DNA of 64,000 nucleotides from Patella vulgata. Lineage: Eukaryota > Mollusca > Gastropoda > Patellidae. This document shows, in pieces, positions 48,668 to 59,144 of the stretch. The position numbers and the translations under genes were made by a program. The notes beneath the pieces are model-generated. The model ran no database searches and was not told where the DNA came from. It saw only the letters and a program-made list of their open reading frames with translations. Every line of letters starts with the position of its first letter. Position 1 is the stretch's first letter. Where the stretch lies: assembly GCF_932274485.2 (NCBI RefSeq), contig NC_065884.2, positions 23,669,622 to 23,733,621 on the forward strand, given 5' to 3'.

Positions 48668-48721
48668 AAGGGGAAGTTGACATGCCAGCTAACAGAAACT
48701 TGACGTTAGATTTAAAGCCAG
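48668..48721 (+). other. Isolated exon-like segment, 54 bp
   Basis: It is bounded by TATATTTCAG before and GTATGT after. One frame is open throughout and reads GEVDMPANRNLTLDLKP. I found no partner exon within the window. It may belong to an unrecognised gene or be chance. Confidence 0.25.
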
Positions 48722-48759
48722 GTATGTATAGCATAAATATTTTGTTAAACACACAATAT

Positions 48760-48850
48760 AATTTATAGGAATGAAAACACTGGTCTGTTACACGACGTTT
48801 CGACAAGTGTTCTCTTATCATTCTCAAGCACATACTGTCTACTGTAACAA
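48760..48850 (-). mobile_element. Penelope-like terminal fragment (fossil)
   Basis: The minus strand carries GCTTGAGAATGATAAGAG followed by a CGAAACGTCG block. This is the same motif found downstream of the Penelope-like coding parts at 30.1 and 55.0 kb. No coding part is attached. Confidence 0.55.
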
Positions 48851-48860
48851 TCCAATGACT

Positions 48861-50004
48861 TCATTCCAAAGTGTTATGTTTTCATTGTGCTCAATCGCAT
48901 AATGCAACCCAAGGAAAATATTTTGTTAATTATTAATATTATTACGTAAAGAATTGGTGCTTCAAAATCATAAAAATATTTGAAAGCAATACAAGCTGTC
49001 ATAAGCAATACATTTACTACTAAATACATATGAAAGGTCACTCACTGCTGGTAGTGTCTGGTGTTACAAGTTGCCACCTCGGACAACTCAACTTTCTACG
49101 AGTTATGCATTCCTATACCCACAATTCTAACCCTAACCCTTCAGAATAGTTTTAGCCACAATCTACCGTTGTTACAGCTTCAATTTGTACTTTGACATGT
49201 AATTTATAAACCTAACCCAAATTCTTAAACCTAACCCTAAGATATTTCTCATATCGTATAAAGATCTATGATTGTGCCTGTATCTCAGTGACAAAATTGA
49301 TGATAGTAAAGGAATGAACTTTTCAAGGGTGTCTTCGCTATTGGGGCTTCCCCTTCCCAACCTTATGCTTTTATAGCAATTATAACATTACAAACTTTTT
49401 AAATATTTTTTGTGAACATTATGGTACACACTTAGCAATAATAGAGGGGGTCTTCGTTTTGGGGGTTTTGCACTTAGTTTTACATCTACAACCCGCAACA
49501 ATACATGGACTTTGATTTCAGACATGTGTTGACTATCAGGTTATCTATTAACTATAATAAACATGCAACTTAACAGGATATGAACCCAAAATCAAACTTC
49601 CCCAAATTTGCAAGACTCACAAGAAATGTAGGTAACAGATTTGTTGTGTTTCTTACTGTTTCTCAGCGTGCGGTGCCGTTATAACGAGAGATAGCTGACT
49701 GCGGACTGATTCACCCATTTTCTAAAACAGCAGAATACTAACACTGCTCTGAAAACCCGTGGTTTAAACCACGATGCCAGATTAAAGTGTATCCGTCTCA
49801 ATTCCGGATCTTTGCCTTTGAAGTATTTCAAATGGTAAAGGTATAACCTCTAAGAATAGTTGAAGGTCGGATGCAGAATAAAGTACATGTACCATGAAAG
49901 ATTGATTAAATTAAAGACTAGTAAAATATATATTGCAGACTGCAGCATCCGAAAGAATTGATTGAAAAAAAAAGATAGATTTATTTAAAGATGCTTTATA
50001 AAGT
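48861..50004. other. Gene-free stretch with short telomere-like words
   Basis: CTAACCCTAACCCTT near 49125 and CCTAACCCTAAG near 49231 are brief. No gene seen. Confidence 0.45.
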
Positions 50005-50168
50005 GGGGGTGGGGGTGACCGAATGGTTAGCACGTGCGCGCGGTATCATAAGGTCTGTCATTGAGTCAACTGACGTCTTTTCGATTCACCGGGTTGTACG
50101 CTAGGAGTAGGGTCGCCTGTCCAACCTAACGGGTTTTCTCCGGGTCCTCCGGTTTCTTCCCACTGCTC
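50005..50168 (+). mobile_element. SINE2 copy, 3'-truncated
   Basis: Head GAATGGTTAGCACGTGCG and a B-box-like TTTTCGATTCACC are present. It stops after TTTCTTCCCACTGCT. Confidence 0.85.
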
Positions 50169-50235
50169 TTTATTGCTTCAGTGTCTGTGTAGTTTGTGTC
50201 TGGTCCGTAGGTTTATCTTTGCGGTCCTCTTGCAC

Positions 50236-50425
50236 TTACTGTAAGAGCTTAATCTGCCTTTTGCATATTTTGGCCTCGATTAGACATTTATTTACATGAC
50301 AAGCCCATAAAAAAACTCTGTTTACGATCTTGTCCTAACTTCAAGCACGAATAACGTAATTTTACTGAAATATTGAATATATTCATTAGCGTTCTATTTA
50401 AATCTCACATAATACATCTTTCATA
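50236..50425. mobile_element. TTAA-type MITE, shortened and diverged copy
   Basis: It carries AGAGCTTAATCTGCC-like left sequence, ATTAGACATTTATTTAC, and the right end CACATAATACATCTTTC. The central part is deleted. Confidence 0.5.
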
Positions 50426-51022
50426 CCACAAATAACGACGCCAATTCGCGTTTAAATAACATTTTTTTCTGAAAACAGCGACAGACATGAAATGGTGTTT
50501 AATACGCTCGTAGCATGTCAGCAGCAATCAGGCTATATTGCGCCAAATACATAGTGATAAGTGCGAGACAAATAAAAAATTGTCACAAAAATACATAATA
50601 CAATATAACAAAATATTTATCATAAGTTATCATAATTTAATGAAATTAAAAACAAGACCTCTTAATAAAAATTTAAAATGAAAAACAAAAAGATTATTAT
50701 ATATACAATTAAAATTTTGTCTTTTAAGAGAATTGGGCGCTTTGCGATATAGATCCGGCTGAGCAAATAACTGACAGCCAACGGTAGGAATTTGATCTAA
50801 TGTGCTGGAAATCATTATACTCAAAACGACGGTTTGTAGCAAATATCTACTGACTACCTATGTGAAAGACATTCTTAGCATATTTCAGCTGTTGTTAGAC
50901 TATTCAAATTACACTGCCATACAATCCTTATTGATTAGAATATTGATCACTTTTTTTACAATATGTAATTTATTTAATTCTACAGCATTTTAATAGCAGG
51001 TTCATTAGATAGTTTTGGTTTT
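50426..51022. other. Gene-free AT-rich stretch
   Basis: No coding sequence or named repeat seen. Confidence 0.4.
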
Positions 51023-51032
51023 ATTCCCAAGC

Positions 51033-51310
51033 GGGGGGGGGGGGGGGGGATGGCTTAGTGGTTAGCACGTGCGCGCTGTATCATTAAGTCTGTCATTGAG
51101 TCAACTGACGTGGTTTCGAATCCCCGGTTGTACATGACAAGGAGTAGGTTCGCCTGTCCAACCTCGTGGGTTTTCTCCGGGTCCTCCGGTTTCCTCACAC
51201 TGCTAAAGACCCCTACGCGCAAGCGAATTATGGAAATAAAATTGAACTATATGTTAGTCCCGAAATGACCTAGTTTGTGTCGTGGACGTTAAACCCCATT
51301 TCTCTTTCTC
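51033..51310 (+). mobile_element. SINE2 (tRNA-derived), full length with perfect target-site duplication
   Basis: It starts in a G-run, then the A-box region GTGGTTAGCACGTGCGCGC and B-box GGTTTCGAATCCCC. The body and tail GACGTTAAACCCCATTTCTC are intact. ATTCCCAAGC at 51023-51032 and 51311-51320 is an exact 10-bp target duplication. This is probably one of the youngest copies in the window. Confidence 0.94.
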
Positions 51311-51320
51311 ATTCCCAAGC

Positions 51321-51704
51321 TGTGTTACTATCACGTGATCTACGACACTAAAAGACTAAATGTCTTACCAATAAGACTCCACTGCGGTGCGTATAAGAAA
51401 TATATGAACTTTGTTTCGCATCGCAGATAAAACTTATTTAACGCGGGTGACTGGATGCAGGGCTGCTTAGTATAACCGATTCCTCCAGTCTAATACCTCA
51501 TCTTCGCTAGCCAAGGTTAAGATTGAAGGTGAAGAGAAGCGAATCGTAACCTTTGCTGGAAAGATGCCCATACCATTGCACAACCGCTTTGTAGGTTATC
51601 CATAAAATAATATAGAGAGTTTTTGGTTGGCTAAATGGACACAGATCGCCATTAATATCACCATTCATTTCCCATTGACTCAATGTTAATTCTTGTCTCT
51701 TTGA
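51321..51704. other. Gene-free stretch
   Basis: No coding sequence or named repeat seen. Confidence 0.4.
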
Positions 51705-51990
51705 CCAGCTCTAACTTTTTCCCAAATTTTCATGGGGATAAAGGTTTTCTACCACAGATGGAGCAACATCTGGCGACCTCTTGCTCAAAAGCCGGTATGA
51801 GGTTCACTATGGAACTCTTGAGATAGGCAAACTGGAAGTAGCATACTAAACATGCAACTGTCTGCCCTACATTTCAACCTAACCAACGTCTTAACTCTCT
51901 TATCCTACCAACTCAAAATGATGAATATTCACGAAATCCTGGCAGAAATGTCTATTCAAACACCCCAAAAAAGTCACTAAAGAAAGGGAG
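51705..51990. repeat. Interspersed repeat, second copy of the 330-bp family
   Basis: Matches 1-330 in the same orientation (CCCAAATTTTCAT; GGTATGAGGTTC; AAAATGATGAATATT). Confidence 0.6.
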
Positions 51991-52078
51991 AGGAAGACTA
52001 AATTAACTTTGGCAATAAAATCTGAGTACGACATTTGTGGCACTAATGGTGACCTGTTTCCAAATTGCCTAATGCTTG

Positions 52079-52233
52079 CACGTCAGATTGAGTCAACTGG
52101 CGTAGAACCTCGTGGGTTCTCCCTGGGTCCTCCGGTTCCCTCCACCAAGCGAATTATAATGGAAATAAAATAAAATCATATGTTAGTCCTGATATGACCT
52201 CGTTTGTGTCGAGTGAACGTACTCTCTCTCTCT

Positions 52234-52269
<36 letters not shown>

Positions 52270-52270
52270 C
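52079..52270 (+). mobile_element. SINE2 fragment, internally deleted, with (CT)n tail
   Basis: GATTGAGTCAACTGGCGTAG joins directly to AACCTCGTGGGTTCTCCCTG, so the B-box region is deleted. The tail runs into CTCTCTC to about 52270. Confidence 0.8.
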
Positions 52271-53280
52271 GCGTGCTGATGGTGCAATGAAATGTCTAAC
52301 ATCCTGGTAAAAAACTTATCCCATTAGACCACTGCAAGTCTATAGAAATACTCGCAATATAAATAATTAAAACAGCATCTTGCACAGTTAATGCATGAGC
52401 TATAAACAGAAAAAGCCTTTTCAATATGAAAACTTAAAAGACAAGTGCATTTGGTGTGAATAAAGAACTCATTCTCAGCAGGAGGCAAATATACTGAGAT
52501 TAATGTTCCAAAAAACGTGTTGGCAGTAACTTAAATCACCGTCACGCATTTGTAATTATTATCTAGATAATCTATTTTATTAAATTACTTTTCAAAAATA
52601 TGTTAACTTTTACTCTTATTTCAAATTCCAACTATCAAAGAATCTACTAGACGGGAGATAGTGTCGAAACCAAGAGCTCCTGGTTAGTTAGCCAGCGCCA
52701 TATTTACCGAGCCACCGTGGCTCCATTGAATTAATACATTTAAAGGATGATTTCTTGGCGGATATCTTAGAATAAATTCACAAAATATACAAGTGAAACC
52801 AGTACAAAAAATTGCGCATCAATAATGTTGCCATGCAAGTCCGCGTTTATTGTATGACACAATAACTTACAAAGTTTTTGTTGTTTGGACCGTCTCTGGT
52901 TAGTGATCCAGCGTCATGGGCACCGATAAACCGTGGCTCCGTCGAATAAATGCAACTTAACGGAGACTTTCTTGAAGAGCTTTTTTAGAATAAACTTCGC
53001 AATTAAAAAGGTGGTGGTATAATGTACGTAATCACTATAACGGAACTAACACTGTCTGTCTACAGTAGCTTCGCTTGAGAACAGACACGAAGTTGGTTGA
53101 CCGACATTTAATCCCTACATCTACGATATTAGTTAAACACAAAGTATACAGAATTTTGAGAAATATTTATTGACATCACATTTTCATATTTAATAATATC
53201 TCTATGCGTACAGCATGATTAAATACGATTACTAGCTATACATGTTTTATCAATGTATAGTAATCTAGTGCAAATGTTAT
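52271..53280. other. Gene-free stretch with two inverted SINE1 heads
   Basis: At 52670-52730 and again near 52890-52945 the plus strand ends in CCACCGTGGCTCC and AACCGTGGCTCCG, the inverse of the SINE1 head. No body is attached. No gene seen. Confidence 0.5.
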
Positions 53281-53620
53281 TAATATATTTCCCCCTTTCC
53301 CTGTTTCCCCTTTTGCATGGCGATTTTTATTGACTTTTTGGTGTAGAATCGAAGAAAAGGATTTGAATATACATTTTCTTCTAGGTTTTGGTAAATATTC
53401 ATGATTTTGAGGCGGAAGGATACACTAAAGAGGTTGGTTACGTTGAAATGTAGAGCCGACGGTGGCATGTTTAATATGCAATTTCCAGTTTGTGTATCTC
53501 ATGATATTCACGGCGAACCTCATACCTGCTTTTGAGCAACGGGTTGCTACATGTTGCACCATCTGTGTAGAAAGCGTCCAACCATGGGAAAAAGTTAGAG
53601 GCCGACGAAAATTAACAAGA
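53281..53620 (-). repeat. Interspersed repeat, third copy of the 330-bp family, inverted
   Basis: Minus-strand sequence matches 1-330 and 51705-51990. It lies directly upstream of, and opposite to, the reverse transcriptase frame at 53629. Confidence 0.65.
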
Positions 53621-53628
53621 TAATTCAT

Positions 53629-54480
53629 ATGTTGGATTTTTTAATTAATAACATCTTTGTTGAATTTGGAAGGGAAATATATCAGCAAGTGGTTGGCATC
53701 CCCATGGGCACCAACTGTGCACCTTTGCTTGCTGATCTGTTTCTCTATTCGTACGAAGCCGATTACATACAGACGCTCGTAAAAACTAATAAACGATCAG
53801 TCAGACTTTTTAATTTCACATATCGATATATCGATGACGTTTTATCACTTAATAATCCTAAATTTAGTGATTATGTAGAATTCATATATCCTGATGAGCT
53901 CGAAATTAAAAACACCACTGACTGTGACAATTACGCTTCCTACTTGGATAAACGTGATGACTTTGACTTTCCGATTGTTAACTTTCCATTTATTAGTAGT
54001 GACATTCCAATATCACCAGCTTATGGAGTGTTTGTATCTCAGCTAATTCGTTACGCGAGAGCTTGTTCCTTTTATTCTGATTTTTTAAGTAGATCGAGGC
54101 ATTTGTCATCTAAGCTTCAACTACAAGGTTACTTGCGCACTAAACTTATTAAAACCTTTAAAAAGTTTTATGGCCGTCATATTGATTTCATTGGTAAATA
54201 TAACGTGTCTCTCTCGGCTATTATTCTAGATATATTTAATTGACACGTATACTATTACTATCTCCCTGATAATGTCTACTACATCGTTAATACATTTCAT
54301 CGCGTGCATTTTGCATACCGATAGTTCATTGGCCAATCACGCTATTTTACCGACATTTCGCCTAATAGTTTGGATGCAGCTATGGCGGGTGTGGCGCCAG
54401 GCAGGGTATACTTACTCTTCCGGACACCTGTTACCACTGTTTGTCGTGTATTTTGTACACGAGGAGCAGTCCATTTGCTG
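53629..54480 (+). mobile_element. Retroelement reverse transcriptase fragment, Penelope-like or related (fossil)
   Basis: An open frame of 204 codons (53629-54243) carries GIPMGTNCAPLLADLFLY, the catalytic FTYRYIDDV block, DFDFPIVNFPFISS, and SPAYGVFVSQLIRYARACS. It thus covers palm and thumb of a eukaryotic retroelement reverse transcriptase. Sequence to about 54480 matches the 3' region usual for this family. The N-terminal part is missing, so the element is incomplete. I place it near Penelope-like elements from the motif style. No endonuclease part was found. Confidence 0.7.
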
Positions 54481-55004
54481 ATTACACTATTTAGCTCGTA
54501 TACATTATTTTGCCAATAACGTTTTTTAGGACTTCGAATTCTGTCTTATGGTTTGGATTGTTCGTACTTGGTTTTATTTTATTAGAGTCAATGGGGGAAT
54601 TTATGATGTACTGTGTCCAACCTGCTGTTAAAATGTAGAAACTAATCGTGAGAGTAGATTTAACGACCTGTACTTGTTCAACTTGTGTCTAAAATATGAA
54701 ATGTCATGTGGTTGGAATACAATTATTCTCACTATTAAACGTACTATTCAACTTTATACGCCTTATATGATTGACGTTTTGAGAGTTTAATTCATACATG
54801 AACACCTAATTTCACATCTTGTAATGACATAAACCAGTTGATCTATATCTAATTCAGTTATTTCAACATCGGTATACAAAATATAAACAAACTCATTGCA
54901 CTCAACAAAACTATCATCAGCTTTAGGAGGAGCAGTAGCGTAATTATTAATAGTAAACTTTCTGACAGAATAACAGAACACAGTTTTTATGGGACTAGTT
55001 TTAT
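54481..55004. other. Gene-free stretch
   Basis: No coding sequence or named repeat seen. Confidence 0.4.
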
Positions 55005-56300
55005 TCTAAAAGCACGACGTTTCGACAAGTATCCTCATATCGTTATCAAGCACAATGACATTTAGTAAACTTGAGGTCAAACTTAGTAGATTGCTCACTT
55101 TGTATGTTAGATTACCACGAAAGGGCAGGGTTATTCTGATGGGGGGGGGGGGTCAGGTTTTTGACGATCTGTCCTGGTGGTTTATCGTTTCATTGATCTT
55201 CTTATTCACTAGTAAGAAAGTCAAAACATAAGTATTTCTATGTCTTTTGCTTAATATGATCATAGGTGTCATTCTCACACTTAAAACTCATTTACACCGA
55301 AAATAATAACACAATTACCTCCCAATTACCTCCCTTGTTTTCTATTCTCCACCATGGAGTAGCTAACTTCAAACGTTTGGATTTGTCGACGAAAATGATA
55401 TTTTTGCCAATTTCTCAACTGGCAATAGTGAATTATAGGATTAATAGGATTATTCTTTAACAAGGTAGGACTGTTTATAGATACCATCTATTTTAAGGCT
55501 TTATTTTAATAAATTTTAAAAATGTAACTTAAAAATATGAAATTGCAACTTTAAGTTACAAAACACATGGCGTAAATGGTCCAATTCTTCTTGCAGGAAT
55601 TTGGGTTCACAAATGTTAATTGCTCTTTTAATATAGTGGGGATGACTGGAGTTGTAATTAATATTGGTAGGGTCTCATCTTTTTCTGTTTCGATAGTAAA
55701 TTTAATTCTGGGATGCTGTTTGTTCAGGTAGGGACATTGGTTCATCATTTTCTTCAAGGACTACAAACGTATCAGCGACCTTGCGAAGCCAAAGAATAGG
55801 AGTAGGCCTAATGGGGGAGGTTCTTAGCGCACACTTTTCAAATTCTGTCACGACAATTTCAGAGATTGAGGGTGATGAGGGACTGCCCATAGGCAAGCCG
55901 TTGACTTGCTTATATATGCCGTCACCCCAGGTAAAGAATGTAGGATCAATACACATAGTAACTAATTCCAGGCTGCTGTCGGTTGATAACCGAGTTTCTA
56001 GGGGTACTTCTAATTCATTTATTCGGGTGAGGAGGGTTTCAATGGCTTCTTGGTGGGGAACGTTGCTAAACAGGTCAACCACATCGTATGACACAATTCT
56101 TCCAGGGCGGTTTAGGTCTCTAATTGTGTTACAAAAGGCGCCAGAGTCTTTGATAATGGATGTAGAGGAAGTTCCTAAAGGAGCAAGTAGCTTAAACATG
56201 TATTTAGCAACATTATAAAAAACTGAATCTCTTGAACAGACTAATAGTCTGGCCTTAATCGGGTTTTTGTGAGTTTTGATAGTGGCTCGGGCGTAAGGGG
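55005..56300 (-). mobile_element. Penelope-like retroelement reverse transcriptase part plus 3' end (fossil)
   Basis: On the minus strand from 56300: KTHKNPIKARLLVCSRD, SYDVVDLFSNVPHQEAI, GIYKQVNGLPMGSPSSP (a hallmark Penelope RT block), LRKVADTFVVLEEN, and NKQHPRIKFTIETEKD. About 500 bp further is the terminal motif GCTTGATAACGATATGAG followed by a CGAAACGTCG block (55010-55046). It is 5'-truncated and broken. It is a different lineage from the element at 40.1-42.2 kb. Confidence 0.85.
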
Positions 56301-56671
56301 GCGTGGGTGGTTAGGTTTCAACTGTGATATGTTAATGTTTCCGATCGCTAAATGCCACTTAAAGATTGTTTTCTGACAGAAGCATTATGCATGTGTTATC
56401 ACTATCTGATTTTTGTATCAAGAAAACAAAACCAAAATATCAATGGTAGATAATCAATCAGGATATTAAAGGGGGACCATCAAAAGATTTTACTCTTTAG
56501 GAAGCGCTTAGATGCTGAAGATCTTTGTAAATAATAAACGGAATCGAAACATTTTAGACTAATATTCCTTTTAAAGATTTACAATGGCGAACAGCGGTTG
56601 TAACATCTAATACTACACAATAACAGATTACGTTTGCTATTACACGATGTCCATAATGTCATAAAACTCTT
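56301..56671. other. Gene-free stretch
   Basis: No coding sequence or named repeat seen. Confidence 0.4.
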
Positions 56672-57167
56672 ATGAGCCACAGTGGCCCAGTGAGTAAGAC
56701 GTTAGCTATGGAAGTCGTGTGTTCGATACCGGCAGTGCCGGACTGTCAGGTCATTGACCAAGGCCCATACAAGTACGCGCCGAAGGGTCACGAGCGCGAC
56801 AAAGGAGCGCGACAAAGGCGCGCGAGCATCCGAGGGGGGTTGCCCCCCCCCCGGACAATTTTGAAAATTGACAACCGCAAACCCATTTTCCAAGCATTTC
56901 AGACCAAAGCAGAAGGCAATTTTTGATTTCTGATTTCTGAAGTCGTGTGTTCGATACCGGCAGTGCCGGACTGTCAGGTCATTGACCAAGGCCCATACAA
57001 GTACGCGCCGAAGGGTCACGAGCGCGACAAAGGAGCGCGACAAAGGCGCGCGAGCATCCGAGGGGGGTTGCCCCCCCCCCCGGACAATTTTGAAAATTGA
57101 CAACCGCAAACCCATTTTCCAAGCATTTCAGACCAAAGCAGAAGGCAATTTTTGATTTCTGATACAG
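56672..57167. repeat. SINE1-like head followed by a GC-rich 228-bp unit in two near-identical tandem copies
   Basis: GAGCCACAGTGGCCCAGTGA at 56672 is a SINE1-type tRNA-like head. From 56711 a 228-bp unit (GAAGTCGTGTGTTCGATACC to TTTTTGATTTCTGA) is followed by a second copy from 56939. The copies differ, as far as I can see, only in the length of a C-run (10 against 11). The unit includes GCGCGACAAAGG twice and GGGGGGTTGCCCCCC. Confidence 0.88.
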
Positions 57168-57350
57168 TTAGATAACAGAATGACCCAAGAGCACTATCAT
57201 TAATTGAATTTGAAAATTCTCTTCAGTGTCAAAAACAAAAAACTTTTATTCTCCGTGATGAAAATAATGCAAATTATAATATACATACAGTACACGTATT
57301 TGACAGTTCTGTTGACGCACCTTATAGAATATAGTGAGAATCTTCGAACT

Positions 57351-57423
57351 CGCAGAAGTAAACGAACACCATCATAAGCTCATGAACCTCACGAGCTTAT
57401 GATGATATTTGTTTACTTCTGTG
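57351..57423. other. 73-bp near-perfect hairpin
   Basis: Two arms of about 33 bases (57351-57383 and 57391-57423) are inverted copies with five differences, all transitions, around a very short loop. GAAGTAAAC and ATCATAAGCTC are perfectly paired. It could be a palindromic mobile-element remnant or a small-RNA precursor. Confidence 0.6.
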
Positions 57424-57535
57424 ATGATAACTGATAATTGTTCTCGAAAGAGGTAACAAATTATATTTTTTAGCTTCAAGGATAGCCAAAGTAATCTACA
57501 GGTCTTTTAGATTGATGGCAATGTTTGTCAGTCAT

Positions 57536-57664
57536 TTTTTTCCTATCTTTTCTTTCTCCTGTCCTGTGTCCTGCCCTTTCCTTCATTCTTTATTTTCTTT
57601 CCTCCCCCTCTCCTTTCTTTCTCTTTTTCTTTTTTCTTTCTCCTTTTTTCTTTTTTCTTTATAG
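57536..57664. repeat. 129-bp polypyrimidine tract
   Basis: Almost uninterrupted C and T on the plus strand (TTTCTTTCTCCTGTCC through CTTTTTTCTTTCTCC). Simple-sequence origin. Confidence 0.85.
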
Positions 57665-57740
57665 GCTTAGGCCCACTTTTTTTTAATGAGCTTAGGTCTA
57701 CCTGTCACGGACAGGTGAACAGGTGGGCCCAGTCCGGCAC

Positions 57741-57963
57741 TGGATACCGGTGTTGGCCAAGAAAGTTCATCGGGATTTTTCTGGCGTGAATCCTCCTTGT
57801 CAGTGAACATAAAAGGACCTTTTACAGTTGGAATTCGATATAAGAGTAGGCCGTACCGCCGCTGTTCGGGCAAAATTTCCGTCGCTGAACACCGTATGGC
57901 GTATGCCCGATTTCATTAACCCAGTCGGTACTGAGCAATGGAACGTTAAGCCCTATTTCATTT
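57741..57963 (+). mobile_element. SINE1 fragment, headless and internally shortened
   Basis: GGTGTTGGCCAAGAAAGTTC begins it. A deletion brings TCCTTGTCAGTGAACAT next to AAAAGGACC. The tail AAGCCCTATTTCATTT is present. Confidence 0.8.
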
Positions 57964-58818
57964 ATAAAACACCCATTGCCTGCGTGCGATACTACATTCC
58001 GAGAGATTTTCGAGATTTTGATACTAAATTTGAACTAATTAGACCCACTAAATGTATATGTTTCGCGACCCACTCCCAGCGTTTGCGGATAAAGATTTTC
58101 AAATTATATTTTGAGACTTGTTTAGTCTTCAGTTTGGCACCTTACAGATTCTACCAAAATCTCTATATAATAAATACAGATAAATATGATATAAATCTAT
58201 AAATTAATCAGGTGTGAGCTCCTGTTAGTTAGACGATACACAGACAGATAATAGAGCAATTCCAGCGTGTTGAAGCAGATATTAAGCCCCATCGTTAATC
58301 ATTTCTGTATATTATATAAATTGAAGTCACATGGCGTTATCTTAGCACAAAATGGACCTCTTGCAAACTACAATATAATGAAAGGTGAATCTCTAATAGG
58401 AATATCGGTCTTAAATTCCGATCAAGATTTAAAATGATATGTTGAATTGAAATTTCATCGATCTGTGCGGCTCACTATGTAATAAGTCCGCTGCCATTTT
58501 GTTATGATTGGGCGAAGAGAATAATATAGCTCTATCTAAGTCCGATTGAGTCCAAGTCGGGAGGTTATCTAGTGTTATAATTTTGATTTTGTTTTCTTTA
58601 TCAGTTGTTAAATAATCAACTTGAAAACAAAATTGTTAGCTTGGAGAAAGTCGTGAGAAAATTGATATTTTAGCGAAAAATACAAATGACGCATCGTTAC
58701 TTTAATTATACAAGCTGTAGGATTTACATACAGTTATATGTCAATCAGACATTCAAGTTAAGCTGGTTAAAACAAAACCACCGGTGATCGATAAGCTGAC
58801 TTAACATTGTCGCCTGAA
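57964..58818. other. Gene-free stretch
   Basis: AT-rich, nothing recognised. An open frame running on from the SINE (57828-58202) is not supported as a gene. Confidence 0.4.
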
Positions 58819-58827
58819 CACAAAGGT

Positions 58828-59144
58828 AGCTAAGTCGGTAAGAGCTTGCTAGCTAGCCTGGAGGTCGCGTGATCGATCCCGGATTGGCCGAGAGTGTTCA
58901 TCGGGATTTTCCGGAATGATTTCCCCTTGTCAGTTGTGCAGGGCAGAGGGCCTGACAAGGACAGCTGTCTAGTCGTATACATTGGCGTGCACGTAAAAGA
59001 TCCCCTGGCAGTTGGAATTCGATATAAGAGTAGTGCTGCTGTCCGGGCAAAATTTCCCTCTTAGTACACTGTATGGGGTATGCCCGTCTTCATTAACCCA
59101 GTCGGAGCAGAACAGTTGGACGTTAAACCCCATTTCACAAAGGT
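58828..59144 (+). mobile_element. SINE1 (tRNA-derived) copy, nearly full length
   Basis: Head AGCTAAGTCGGTAAGAGC, B-box GTCGCGTGATCGATCCC, complete body and tail TTAAACCCCATTTCAC. CACAAAGGT occurs on both sides (58819-58827 and 59136-59144) and may be the target duplication, though it overlaps the expected head. Confidence 0.88.
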
